DNA of 45,095 nt, from positions 1 through 45,095 of the forward strand of contig NZ_MSXV01000051.1 of assembly GCF_001945395.1 (NCBI RefSeq), given 5' to 3'. A program made the translations under genes and the position numbers. The notes beneath the pieces are model-generated. The model saw nothing but the letters and a program-made list of their open reading frames with translations, had not been told where the DNA came from and searched no databases. Below are positions 19,089-27,215 of this stretch, one piece after another (position 1 is the first letter of the stretch; every line of letters starts with the position of its first letter). The stretch comes from Pseudomonas sp. PA15(2017) (GTDB taxonomy: Bacteria > Pseudomonadota > Gammaproteobacteria > Pseudomonadales > Pseudomonadaceae).

Positions 19089-19423
19089 CTAGGGTCTGTT
19101 CCCGTTTCACGCACGGCCGCGCCGGAGCCAGTTTTTGTGCGAGGCAAGGGCCGCGCCCGCTCCAGGCGGGCTTGCGGCATTTCCCACATCCATGTGGGGC
19201 ACACAGATGCGAAGTTTGGCGGGCCAAATGAGCCATCGAGTAACGCCGCATCGCACAAAAACTGGCCCGGCCCCTCGGGTTGCGCGGGAAATGGCCTCCG
19301 CTGTCGTTGCAGGACTTGGCGAGGGAGAACGCGGACGGCTAGTCCATTCCCTGCGTCCTGCGCCTAACCGGAGGCCATTTCTCGCGGCAACGCGGCTCGC
19401 GCTGAAACGGGAACAGACCCTAG
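19089..19423. mobile_element. MITE-like nested inverted-repeat element
   Basis: The ends are perfect 21-bp inverted repeats: CTAGGGTCTGTTCCC... at 19089-19109 and its complement at 19403-19423. Inside lie two further pairs: a perfect 16-bp pair GCCAGTTTTTGTGCGA at 19127-19142 with its complement at 19251-19266, and a 13-bp pair GAAATGGCCTCCG at 19288-19300 with its complement at 19369-19381. TGTTGCTA occurs at both edges (19084-19091 and 19428-19435), overlapping the left terminus by three bases, and may be a target duplication. There is no transposase, so if mobile it depends on one in trans. A 55-bp version without the interior lies at 39935-39989. Confidence 0.68.
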
Positions 19424-19445
19424 GGAATGTTGCTAAAAGGCAATA

Positions 19446-19563
19446 GCAGCCGTTCGCCGATCCACTGTGGGAGCGCGCCATGCGCGCGAAAAATCGCGGG
19501 CATGGACTGGGCGTCCCCGCCCGCTCCCACAAATACTCCGCTGATGGCCGCTCGCGGCACCTT
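19446..19563. repeat. REPIN with extended inverted flanks
   Basis: The core 19466-19531 starts TGTGGGAGCGCGCCATGCGC and ends GCGTCCCCGCCCGCTCCCAC. The head (GCAGCCGTTCGCCGATCCA, 19447-19465) and tail (CTCCGCTGATGGCCGCTC) are imperfect inverted repeats of each other. The unit is therefore a palindrome of about 118 bp. A close relative is at 40077-40196. Confidence 0.75.
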
Positions 19564-19587
19564 CTAGTTTATGAGGGTGCAAAGAGC

Positions 19588-19640
19588 TCGGGGCTAAAGC
19601 CCCTCCTACAAGTATTCCGCTCACCGGCCGCTCCCGCCAC
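19588..19640. repeat. Single REP with tail
   Basis: TCGGGGCTAAAGCCCCTCCT at 19588-19607, followed by ACA, is a hairpin of a second REP type (GGGGCTAAAGCCCC core). It is followed by the same kind of tail (ATTCCGCTCACCGGCCGCTC) seen after the other REPs. Confidence 0.6.
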
Positions 19641-19694
19641 TTTCCAGCCATCACGGTCGTAAGGTGGGCGACGCTTCATCCGTCTCGCGCGCAG

Positions 19695-19733
19695 AAAAAA
19701 GGGGCAGGCAGACAACGCGCCAGCCCCTTTTTT
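19695..19733. terminator. Bidirectional intrinsic terminator
   Basis: AAAAAAGGGGC at 19695-19705 and GCCCCTTTTTT at 19723-19733 form an 11-bp stem with a 17-base loop. Whichever strand is transcribed, the hairpin ends in a T run, so it can stop the minus-strand DUF4197 message and any transcript from the pump side. Confidence 0.85.
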
Positions 19734-19745
19734 GCAGGCTATCAG

Positions 19746-20423
19746 TTACAGCGCGCCAAACACCTTTTTCGCCAGGCTGGTAGCCGCTGCGGCGGGGTTT
19801 TCGCGAATGCCGGCCTCCTGCTTGGCGATCATGTCGAACAGGCCGTCGAGGGCCTGCTCGGTCACGTAGCTTTCGATGTTGGCGCTCTTGGCGTCGAGCA
19901 CCCCGAAGGTCGCCGCCTGGCCGGCGAAGCTGTTGTACTGCTTGGCGAGGCCGACCTGGTCGGTGGCCTGCTTGACGATGGGCAGGAACTTGGCGCGAAT
20001 CTGCTCGCGGCTGCTCTTGTTCAGGTACTGGGTGGCCGAGTCCTGCGGGCCTGCGAGGATGCTCTTGGCGTCCTGCACGGTCATCTTCTTCACGGCGTCG
20101 ACCAGCAGCGCCTGGGCCTGGGGCACGGCGGCCTCCGCGGCCTTGTTCATGCTGGTTTCCAGCTGATCGACCTGGGCGCCCATGCCCATCATCTTCATGG
20201 TCTTGGCGGCCTTGCCGAGTTTACCGGGCAGCTCGATGCGTACTTCGGGATTGCTGCTGAAACCGCCGGGCTTGCCGAGCTGTTGTACGGCCACCTTGGC
20301 GCCCTGGGTGAGGGCATCCTTGAGGCCGCCGCTGGCGTCCTGCTGGCTGAGGTCGGAGAGCGACAGGGCGAACACGTTGGCGGACAGCAGCAGGCCGGCG
20401 ACGAGAACGGGGATGCGGAGCAT
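19746..20423 (-). CDS. DUF4197 family exported protein
   Basis: A 225-residue protein with a type I signal peptide (MLRIPVLVAGLLLSANVFA, cleavage after A19), so it should be periplasmic. The mature part is mostly helical and matches the DUF4197 pattern as I recall it: LSDLSQQDASGGLKDALTQG, KMMGMGAQVDQLETSMNKAA, and a C-terminal EQALDGLFDMIAKQE...NPAAAATSLAKKVFG. No biochemical function is known for the family. The start is ATG 20423; an open frame continues 222 codons upstream but only as an antisense-type shadow across the next gene. It is monocistronic and ends at the strong terminator at 19695-19733. Confidence 0.9.
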   Translation of the reverse strand: MLRIPVLVAGLLLSANVFALSLSDLSQQDASGGLKDALTQGAKVAVQQLGKPGGFSSNPEVRIELPGKLGKAAKTMKMMGMGAQVDQLETSMNKAAEAAVPQAQALLVDAVKKMTVQDAKSILAGPQDSATQYLNKSSREQIRAKFLPIVKQATDQVGLAKQYNSFAGQAATFGVLDAKSANIESYVTEQALDGLFDMIAKQEAGIRENPAAAATSLAKKVFGAL

Positions 20424-20516
20424 GGCAGTAACCTTCGAGCGGTGGAGATAGGCAGCGAGCTTAGCAGGCTGGCGGCGGCGCGGCGAAGGTTGAGGCAACG
20501 CAGGGGCGGGGAGCGT

Positions 20517-20539
20517 GGCACGCCCGTGAAGGGCGTGCC
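20517..20539. terminator. Hairpin after the peptidoglycan-binding lipoprotein gene
   Basis: GGCACGCCC-GTGAA-GGGCGTGCC is a perfect 9-bp stem with a 5-base loop, ten bases past the stop at 20549 on the minus strand. There is no T run, so it may be a weak terminator or an RNA-stabilising hairpin. Confidence 0.5.
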
Positions 20540-20548
20540 GCTTCGGCG

Positions 20549-21631
20549 TTACCGAACTTGCAGGGCGGTGAGGCTTTCCAGGGTCAGGGCGCCGACGGCC
20601 AGGCCATTGGCGGTCTGGAATTCGGTGAGCGCGTCGAGGGTGCGCTTGCCGAGCTTGCCGTCGATGCTGCCCGGGTTGAAGCCGCGCTTGACCAGGCTCT
20701 GTTGCAGGCGAGTGACCAGGTCGTCGTTGATGTCCGGATCGCAGATGGTCTGCCGGGAAACGATGCGTGCGTTGCCTTCGAAACGGGTCACCTGCAGCTG
20801 GCGTTTTTCTTCCGGCAGGATGATCTGGTTGGCTTCGACCGGGCGAACCACTTCTGTGGAGGCGACCTTGGTGTACTCCGGGTCGAGGGTGACTTCCACC
20901 GCCTGGGCTGGCTTGTCGACGATCCAGCGGGTCACGCTCTTGTACTGGGCGGGGTCGGTTTCCACTCGCACGGTTTCCGGCGAGACCAGCTTCTTGACCT
21001 TGACCACTTCCTGCTTGGCTGGCACCTGGCGCGCGCAGAACGACATGGCGCCGGTGCCGCTCGAATAACGGGTACCGGCAGCGCGGCACTGGTCGAGCAC
21101 GGTCTTGGCTTCTTCGAGGGTCACGGTTTCCCTGACGTCCTCGTAGACGGCCGGCACCACGATGTAGCGTTTCACTTCCGGGCGAATCTTCACCTGCTCG
21201 GAGACCACGCGGTAGGTCGGCGGCTCGATACGATAGGTCTTGGTGCCTTCACGGCTGACCACCTGCTTGAAGCCCTTTTCGAGCTCGGCAGGGGTGACGG
21301 TGATCTTGTTGACCGAGTCCTTGACCACCACTTCCTGGGTGCTCTGCACCGGGCGTGGGCGAACCTGGGCATGTACCCAGCACTGGCCCGGCTGGATTTC
21401 GTATTCCTGGGGCTCGCGGGCTGCCGGCGCAGCGGCAGGTGCCTGGACCTGGGTGCTCGGCGACGCGGCAGCCGCTGGTTGTGCTGTCGGCTGAGCGGCG
21501 GCGGGTGCGGTCTGTTCTGAGACTGGAGCCGGTTGCGCCGGCTTTTCTTCGTTAGTGGTCGATGCGGACGGTTGCATGGCGCAACCGGAAACCACGATCG
21601 CCAGTGATCCTAGAATGGTGTGATAACGCAC
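20549..21631 (-). CDS. Lipoprotein with C-terminal peptidoglycan-binding domain
   Basis: A 360-residue predicted lipoprotein. Reading from GTG 21631 gives a short signal ending in the lipobox V14-S15-G16-C17. A TTG 27 bases upstream would add nine residues and spoil the signal. An Ala/Pro/Gln-rich linker (about 20-70) follows, then a valine-rich region with repeated Val-Pro and Val-x-Val strands (about 75-290), with cysteines that might pair. The last 60 residues, DDLVTRLQQSLVKRGFNPGS...DGKLGKRTLDALTEFQ, are a PG_binding_1 domain. It probably tethers to the cell wall, but its role is unknown. It is 105 bp downstream of plsB on the same strand. Confidence 0.85.
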   Translation of the reverse strand: MRYHTILGSLAIVVSGCAMQPSASTTNEEKPAQPAPVSEQTAPAAAQPTAQPAAAASPSTQVQAPAAAPAAREPQEYEIQPGQCWVHAQVRPRPVQSTQEVVVKDSVNKITVTPAELEKGFKQVVSREGTKTYRIEPPTYRVVSEQVKIRPEVKRYIVVPAVYEDVRETVTLEEAKTVLDQCRAAGTRYSSGTGAMSFCARQVPAKQEVVKVKKLVSPETVRVETDPAQYKSVTRWIVDKPAQAVEVTLDPEYTKVASTEVVRPVEANQIILPEEKRQLQVTRFEGNARIVSRQTICDPDINDDLVTRLQQSLVKRGFNPGSIDGKLGKRTLDALTEFQTANGLAVGALTLESLTALQVR

Positions 21632-21736
21632 GAAAATCCCTGCCCTAAGTGGCCCCAACGACGCATCTTAGGGGCTGTGGCGGCAAAGCTCAATAACGCC
21701 CGCCGCACTCTGCCCTTCCTGGAGATGGCCGGCGTG

Positions 21737-24220
21737 TCAGAGCCCGTCGAGCAGTTCCTCGCTGCGCGCCATGGTCACCTGGCGGATCGACAGGCGAATC
21801 TCGGCCGGCAGTACGCGCTTGGCCGCGCCTTCGGCCAGTTCGGCGAAGGCTGGCGGATGGCTGAGCTTGCCGGCTTCGTCCTGACGTAGCACGCCCTGGT
21901 CGAGCAACGTCTGGATGAAGTGGCGGAACAGGCTCTTGTCGAAGAACTCCGGTGCGTTGAGCCCGTGCAGGATCGACAGGCGCTGGGCCATGACCGTACA
22001 CAGGTCCTCCAGCTCCTCGGCGCTGATGGTGTTCTGCCCGGCGTTGAGCAGCAGGGCGCTGGCCATGTAGAAGCGTTGCAGCGTCTGAGCGATGGCCCGC
22101 GACAGCAGGGTCAGCAACACGAAGTTGCGCGAGCTTGGCGCCGGGCGCACGTAGAGGTCGTTCTCCTGCCTGAGCAGGCCCTGCTCGACGAAGGCGTCGA
22201 GCCACTGGCCGACCACCTCGTCGAGCTCCTCGTCGGTCCAGCGGATGTACAGCTCGGATTGCAGGTAGGGGTAGAGCGCGTGGACGAAACGCAGGATCTG
22301 CTCGCGGCTCATCCGCCCGCTGCTCTGGAAGAAGCTGGCGATCAGGCCGGGCAGGGCGAAGATGTGCAGGACGTTGTTGCGGTAGTAGGTCATCAGCACC
22401 GCGTTCTGCTCATCCAGATAGAGGATGCGCCCCAGGGCATCCTTCTGTTCGCAGAGCAGTTGCATACCGCGCACGTGCTCGATCAGCGCCAGGCCATCAC
22501 CCTCCGGCACCGTGGTGTGCGGCGAGTAAGGCACCCGGCGCAGCAGGCTCTGGTAAAGGTCGAGAATGCGCACCAGGCCACGCTCGTCCAGCGCCAGTTT
22601 GCTGGTGGACAGCAGTGCCAGGGCCACCAGGTTGACCGGGTTGATCGCCGCGGCCTCGTTGAGGCGCTGGGCCACCCGCTCGCCGAGGCGGTTGGTGGTT
22701 TCGTTGAGCCACGCCGGGCGGAAGTCCGGGCCCAGTTCCTGGGCGCGCCAGTCGGGCTGTTGGGCATCGAGAAAGGCGTCGAGCTTGATCGGTTCGCCGA
22801 AGTTGACCCACACGTGGCCGAAGCGCTGCTTGAGCGCGCCGATAACCTTGAAGATGTCGAAGATCGACTCCTTCTTCTTGCTCGCCCCGCGCAGTTCGCC
22901 CAGGTAGGTGCGGCCTTCCAGCACGCGCTCGTAGCCGATGTATACCGGCACGAACACCACCGGCAGGCGGTGGCTCTGCAGGTAGCTGCGCAGGGTAATG
23001 GCGAGCATGCCGGTTTTCGGCCGCAGCATGCGCCCGGTGCGCGAACGGCCGCCTTCGACGAAGTATTCCACCGGATAGCCCTTGCGGATCAAGGTGTGCA
23101 GGTATTCGTTGAACACCGCGGTGTACAGCGGGTTGCCCTTGAAGGTGCGGCGCATGAAGAAGGCGCCGCCGCGGCGCAGCAGGCCGCCGATGATCGGCAT
23201 GTTGAGGTTGATGCCGGCGGCGATGTGCGGTGGCGTCAGGCCGTTGCGAAACAGCAGGTAGGAGAGCAGCAGGTAGTCGATGTGGCTGCGGTGGCAGGGC
23301 ACGTAGATCACTTCGTTGCCCTGGGCGATGTCCTGCACGCCTTCGATGTGGTTGACCTTGATGCCGTCGTAGATCTTGTTCCAGAACCACGACAGGATCA
23401 GTTCGAGAAAACGGATCGCCGTGTAGGTGTAATCCGAGGCGATCTCGTTGCCGTAGCGCAGCGCCAGGGCCTCGGCCTTGTCGACGGAAATGTTGTCGCG
23501 GGCGGCTTCCTCGGTGATCGCCTGGCGTACCTGCGGGCCGTGCACCAGGCCCTTGACCAGATTGCGGCGATGCGACACGTCGGGGCCTATGACCGCGGCC
23601 TTCTGGTTGCGAAAGTGCACCCGCAGGATGCGATGCACCATGCGCAGGGTGCGCTCCTGGCCCTTGTTCTGCTCGATCAGGTCGCGCAGCTGAATGGGCG
23701 TGGAAAACTGCACGCGGGTCGTGCGGCCCAGAATCAGGATGCTCACCAGCCGGCGCAGGCGGCCGGTCACTGCCCAGCTATCGGCGAACAGCAGTTTCCA
23801 GGCGCTGGTTTCGCGGTTCGGCGACTGCCCCCAGAACACGCTGACCGGGATGATCTGCGCCTGCTCGGCAGGGTCCTTGCCCAGGGCTTCGACCATGCGC
23901 TGCAGGGTCGGCGAAATGCCGCGCTTGTCCTGGCGGCCGAGCCAGTCTGGCTCCGGCGTCAGGTAGAAGAACGCCGCCGGTTCGATGAGGTCGCCCACCG
24001 CCACGGGCAGCACCGGGCGCGGTAGATTGGCCTTGGTGCATTCGTGATCGAGCACCGCCAGGTCGCTCACCGAAGGCTGCTGCAGCACGTAGAACACCGG
24101 CTTGCTGCGGTCGAGCTTGAGGGGGAAGGCCGACTGGTTGATGGTTTCCGAGCGCACCCACAGGTACAGCAGGCGGCGCAGGGTACCGAAGGCAAGGCGG
24201 CGAAGCGGGGAGCGGGTCAT
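21737..24220 (-). CDS. plsB: Glycerol-3-phosphate 1-O-acyltransferase
   Basis: PlsB acylates sn-glycerol 3-phosphate to lysophosphatidate, the first step of phospholipid synthesis, at the inner membrane. The protein is 827 residues, as in other pseudomonads. All four acyltransferase blocks are present: HRSHID (H-x4-D) near residue 305, [19 protein letters not shown] and [12 protein letters not shown]. The start is ATG 24220 ([20 protein letters not shown]), which fits the family; an upstream TTG frame adds 39 residues of unlike composition. No strong ribosome binding site is visible. The gene is essential in many bacteria, so this part of the window is core chromosome. Confidence 0.96.
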   Translation of the reverse strand: MTRSPLRRLAFGTLRRLLYLWVRSETINQSAFPLKLDRSKPVFYVLQQPSVSDLAVLDHECTKANLPRPVLPVAVGDLIEPAAFFYLTPEPDWLGRQDKRGISPTLQRMVEALGKDPAEQAQIIPVSVFWGQSPNRETSAWKLLFADSWAVTGRLRRLVSILILGRTTRVQFSTPIQLRDLIEQNKGQERTLRMVHRILRVHFRNQKAAVIGPDVSHRRNLVKGLVHGPQVRQAITEEAARDNISVDKAEALALRYGNEIASDYTYTAIRFLELILSWFWNKIYDGIKVNHIEGVQDIAQGNEVIYVPCHRSHIDYLLLSYLLFRNGLTPPHIAAGINLNMPIIGGLLRRGGAFFMRRTFKGNPLYTAVFNEYLHTLIRKGYPVEYFVEGGRSRTGRMLRPKTGMLAITLRSYLQSHRLPVVFVPVYIGYERVLEGRTYLGELRGASKKKESIFDIFKVIGALKQRFGHVWVNFGEPIKLDAFLDAQQPDWRAQELGPDFRPAWLNETTNRLGERVAQRLNEAAAINPVNLVALALLSTSKLALDERGLVRILDLYQSLLRRVPYSPHTTVPEGDGLALIEHVRGMQLLCEQKDALGRILYLDEQNAVLMTYYRNNVLHIFALPGLIASFFQSSGRMSREQILRFVHALYPYLQSELYIRWTDEELDEVVGQWLDAFVEQGLLRQENDLYVRPAPSSRNFVLLTLLSRAIAQTLQRFYMASALLLNAGQNTISAEELEDLCTVMAQRLSILHGLNAPEFFDKSLFRHFIQTLLDQGVLRQDEAGKLSHPPAFAELAEGAAKRVLPAEIRLSIRQVTMARSEELLDGL

Positions 24221-24767
24221 ACAAAATCTGGCTGCGGCGACGAGCCGTAGCTCGGGGCCGCTAGTGTGCCGGATCGCCGCCCTGTCGGCAAAATCTTGTA
24301 AAAGTTGGCGTTTCGTCGCGAAAAGTTCATTTGACAACTACCTGCTGGGGCACGAGGCAGTCCCGCGCGAAGCGCCATGGGCCAGGGTGGCGATCGCCAA
24401 CGACCCGGTAAATGGCGGGCGTGGTCTGCAATGCGAAGGACATCCGCAACATCGAGGCTGGAAGCCTTGCGGGAGCTATACGAGCGGCCTTGAAGCGCTC
24501 GCCGTTGGTTTTGGTGGGCTGAAATCGACCCTGCAGCACACGCTTCAAGCCCTTGCTCAGCCGTCATCCAAGTGCCAGGACCCCATCGTTCCACACGACG
24601 GTGAGCGCGGTCTGGTGCGCGTCGTGGTGGGCCGCTGCTATAACCCTGATGAATATCCGGATAAGAAACCTCTATTAGACGATGATCATGCCTCTGTCCG
24701 ACTATCGGGGTACGCGAATGCAATCAACGTGCTCGAACGTTGAGAAAGACAAGAAAGAGGAAGGGTC
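24221..24767. other. 547-bp intergenic region before the b561/GntP operon
   Basis: Open frames on both strands cross this gap, but none has a family-like sequence, a good start or typical Pseudomonas codon use. The right-hand part is AT-richer and contains the perfect palindrome TATCCGGATA at 24654-24663. GAGGAAGGGTC at 24757-24767 serves the ORF at 24768. The promoter of that operon most likely lies between 24600 and 24760. The left part must carry the plsB promoter. Confidence 0.5.
24654..24663. promoter_or_regulatory. Palindrome TATCCGGATA, possible operator
   Basis: A perfect 10-bp palindrome in the AT-richer part of the gap, 105 bp before the first ORF of the b561/GntP operon. Position suits an operator for a local regulator; no protein can be assigned to it. 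Confidence 0.3.
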
Positions 24768-25010
24768 ATGGCAGCAGCTCGCCTTGTCCGAATTACAGTC
24801 GCGGATTGTCCGCGCAGCGCCGGTCCGCCATGGGCCTTGTGTGCTTCCCCTGCAGTAGATTCGCTGTACACCTCAGCCCCGCAGTGCCCGCCACTGCCCA
24901 CACCTGCGCTCCACCAGCCCATCTGCGCCCGCAACGATCGCCCGTCGATTGAGCAATCCGTCGGGTTTCCCCCACGCGGGCTGCCACTGCTGCGTGGCGG
25001 CGTCTCATGA
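24768..25010 (+). CDS. Small hypothetical ORF coupled to the b561-like gene
   Basis: An 80-codon ORF (MAAARLVRITVADCPRSAGP...) preceded by a good ribosome binding site, AGGAAGGG four bases from the ATG. Its TGA overlaps the next start as ATGA at 25007-25010. The predicted peptide is rich in Pro, Ala and Cys and has no membrane segment, signal or known motif. The downstream gene has only a weak ribosome binding site, so this ORF may exist mainly to deliver ribosomes to it. It could also be non-coding leader; the amino-acid composition does not argue strongly for a folded protein. Confidence 0.4.
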   Translation: MAAARLVRITVADCPRSAGPPWALCASPAVDSLYTSAPQCPPLPTPALHQPICARNDRPSIEQSVGFPPRGLPLLRGGVS

Positions 25011-25786
25011 ACGGCGTGCGGTGGATTGCCGGGCTTGGCCTGGCGCTGTTTCTCTGCTCCCTGGCCGGATGGGCAGTGACCGAGCACTGGGACTGGCTGC
25101 GCCTGCCGCTGTCTGGCAGCGATGAGCATCGAATCGATATGCGGGCCGCCTGGCATGGACGCGTGATGGTGGTGAGCTGGAGCGTGATGCTCCCCCTCGG
25201 CGTGCTCGCGGCACGCTACTTCAAGGTCATGCCGGGGCAGGGCTGGCCTGCGGTGCTGGATAACAAGCGCTGGTGGCGAATGCATCTGTGGCTGCAGGTG
25301 GGCGGCAGCCTGGCCGGGGTGCTGGGTGTGCTGCTGGTACTGGGGATGGCAACCCGGCAGACGACGTTGGCGCAGTGGCATGCGTTGTGCGGCTGGCTGG
25401 TGATGCTGTGCGCGTGCGTCCAACTGGTCAGCGGTTTTTTGCGCGGCTCCAAGGGCGGGCCAACCTGTGAGCAATGGCAGGGCGATCACTACCAGATGAC
25501 TTCGCACCGGGTGCGTTTCGAACGGCTGCACAAGAGCATTGGCTGGTTGGCGTTGCTGCTGGCGCTGGCCGCCACCCTGATAGGTATCACCATGGTCGAT
25601 GCGCCGCGCTGGATGGCATTGTCAATCGCCGCCTGGTGGGCCGCGTTGTTCATGGTCGGCCTGTTGCTGCAGCGTGCAGGCCGCTGCATCGATACCTACC
25701 AGGCCATCTGGGGGCCTGCCCCTACCCACCCAGGTAATCGCCGTCGGCCTATCGGCTGGGGGATACGTCGCTTGTCTGGAGACTGA
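25007..25786 (+). CDS. Cytochrome b561-like integral membrane protein
   Basis: A 259-residue protein with about six membrane helices (near 5-25, 48-70, 92-112, 124-145, 176-196, 202-222). Four histidines, H50 (AAWHGRVM), H93 (WRMHLWLQ), H125 (AQWHALCGW) and H175 (ERLHKSIGW), lie at helix ends in the pattern that binds two haems b in cytochrome b561/FRRS1-like domains. It would carry electrons across the inner membrane. Partners are unknown. It is the first well-supported gene of an operon with a GntP permease and an SMP-30 lactonase, which would suit electron transfer from periplasmic sugar oxidation, but no such dehydrogenase is in the window. Confidence 0.8.
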   Translation: MNGVRWIAGLGLALFLCSLAGWAVTEHWDWLRLPLSGSDEHRIDMRAAWHGRVMVVSWSVMLPLGVLAARYFKVMPGQGWPAVLDNKRWWRMHLWLQVGGSLAGVLGVLLVLGMATRQTTLAQWHALCGWLVMLCACVQLVSGFLRGSKGGPTCEQWQGDHYQMTSHRVRFERLHKSIGWLALLLALAATLIGITMVDAPRWMALSIAAWWAALFMVGLLLQRAGRCIDTYQAIWGPAPTHPGNRRRPIGWGIRRLSGD

Positions 25787-25822
25787 CTGGCGCTGCCAGA
25801 CCACAACAAGGAGATTACCTTC

Positions 25823-27178
25823 ATGGAAATGTTGACGCTGCTGATGCTGGGCGCGGGTGCCCTGAGCATTCTTCTTCTCTTGATTCTCGTGGTTCGCATT
25901 CCGCCGTTCGTGGCCCTGCTACTGGTGGCTACCGGCCTGGCCCTGGCGGCAGGCGTGCCTGTCGAGCAACTGACCGAAGCCATCGAAGGAGGGCTGGGAA
26001 AAACCCTGGGGCACATTGCGGTGATCATCGCTCTGGGGGCGATGATCGGGCGCATGGTCGAACTGTCCGGTGGTGCAGAAGCGCTCGCCGGTTACATGGT
26101 GCGCCGCTTCGGCCAGCGACGCGTACCGGTGGCCATGATGTTCACGGCCTTCGGGGTGGGTATTCCGGTGTTCTTCGAGGTCGGTGTGATCATGTTGATG
26201 CCGCTGGCCTACGGCCTGGCACGCTCGCGCGGTTTGCGCCTGGTATCGCTGGCCCTGCCCATGTGCATGGTGCTGCTGGTGGTACATGCGTTGCTGCCAC
26301 CACACCCTGGCATGGTCGCGGTGGCGGGGGAGCTGGGTATCGATATCGGCAGGATGCTGATGCTTGGCCTGCCGATTGCCGGGCTGACCAGCGTCGCGGT
26401 ATTCCTCGCCAGCAATGTGCTGACCCGTCGTGATTTCGCCATCAGCGACGATGTTGCCGCCAGCCTGACGAACGCCACTAGCACCGTCAGCAACGAAAGC
26501 CCGGCGCTGCCACGGGCAAGGCTTGTCGCCAGCCTGATCGCGCTGCCCATCGCACTGATCATGCTCGGTACCCTGGCCTCGATGCTCATGCCGGAAAACG
26601 CGATGGGGCGTTCCCTGTTGATGTTCCTGGGTATTCCCTACGTCGCGCTGATGGTGGGTGTGCTGGCCTGCGCCTATCTGCTGGGCATTCGCAGAGGTAT
26701 GCCGCTGGCGACGGTGAGCGACGTGCTTGGTTCGGCGATTCCGGGTGTAGCCATGGTGATTCTGGTAACCGGTGCCGGAGGCGCCTTCGCCAGGGTTCTG
26801 GTGTCCACGGGCATCGGCGGCGCGTTGGCCGAGGCGCTGCAATCCACCGGCCTGCCGCTGCTGCTGCTGGCCTTCTCCGTCACCCTGTTGCTGCGTGCCG
26901 CCCAGGGGCCCACGACGGTAGCCCTGATGACCACCGCTGGCATCATTGCGCCGCTGATCGTGGAGGCATCCCTGAGCGCCAGCCAGCTGGCACTTCTCGG
27001 CTTGGCCATGGGGGCCGGCGGCATGGCGCTCTCCCATGTCAACGATCCGGGGTTCTGGATCGTCACGCGCATGCTCGGGCTGAGCGTGGCCGATGGCTTG
27101 CGCACCTGGACACCGCTTACCACCGTGGGTGGTTTCGTTGCGCTGATTCTCATCCTGCTGGTTTGGCCGTGGGTCTGA
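25823..27178 (+). CDS. GntP-family gluconate/organic acid permease
   Basis: A 451-residue inner-membrane symporter with twelve or more hydrophobic segments. Family motifs: GLGKTLGHIAVIIALGAMIG near residue 53-72, FGVGIPVFFEVGVIM near 111, and LPPHPGMVAVAGELG near 153, followed by the C-terminal AQGPTTVALMTTAG and MALSHVNDPGFWIV blocks. GntP proteins import gluconate or related hydroxy acids with protons. AAGGAG nine bases before the ATG supports the start. With the downstream lactonase it suggests uptake of an aldonate and opening of its lactone, but the sugar is not defined. Confidence 0.93.
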   Translation: MEMLTLLMLGAGALSILLLLILVVRIPPFVALLLVATGLALAAGVPVEQLTEAIEGGLGKTLGHIAVIIALGAMIGRMVELSGGAEALAGYMVRRFGQRRVPVAMMFTAFGVGIPVFFEVGVIMLMPLAYGLARSRGLRLVSLALPMCMVLLVVHALLPPHPGMVAVAGELGIDIGRMLMLGLPIAGLTSVAVFLASNVLTRRDFAISDDVAASLTNATSTVSNESPALPRARLVASLIALPIALIMLGTLASMLMPENAMGRSLLMFLGIPYVALMVGVLACAYLLGIRRGMPLATVSDVLGSAIPGVAMVILVTGAGGAFARVLVSTGIGGALAEALQSTGLPLLLLAFSVTLLLRAAQGPTTVALMTTAGIIAPLIVEASLSASQLALLGLAMGAGGMALSHVNDPGFWIVTRMLGLSVADGLRTWTPLTTVGGFVALILILLVWPWV

Positions 27179-27215
27179 GCCTGGCGGGATCGGTCTTTTT
27201 CAGGAGATTCGAAAC

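Larger units (their letters stand above)
19058..19745. other. Repeat-rich intergenic spacer
   Basis: This 690-bp gap between the RND gene and the convergent DUF4197 gene has no credible coding sequence. It holds, in order, the nested inverted-repeat element (19089-19423), a REPIN (19466-19531), a single REP (19588-19610) and a bidirectional terminator hairpin (19695-19733). The short open frames in it are by-products of the palindromes. Confidence 0.85.

Noticed and set aside
19083..19446. Short frames in the nested inverted-repeat element as small genes
   Set aside because: They appear on both strands because the DNA is palindromic, and no ribosome binding site precedes them.
20424..21089. 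Upstream extension of the DUF4197 frame by 222 codons
   Set aside because: It lies in the wrong frame of the lipoprotein gene and would bury a clear signal peptide starting at 20423.
24221..24743. Open frames of 168 and 213 codons on the two strands of the plsB upstream gap
   Set aside because: Neither has a start signal, a family resemblance or plausible codon use; both overlap plsB.
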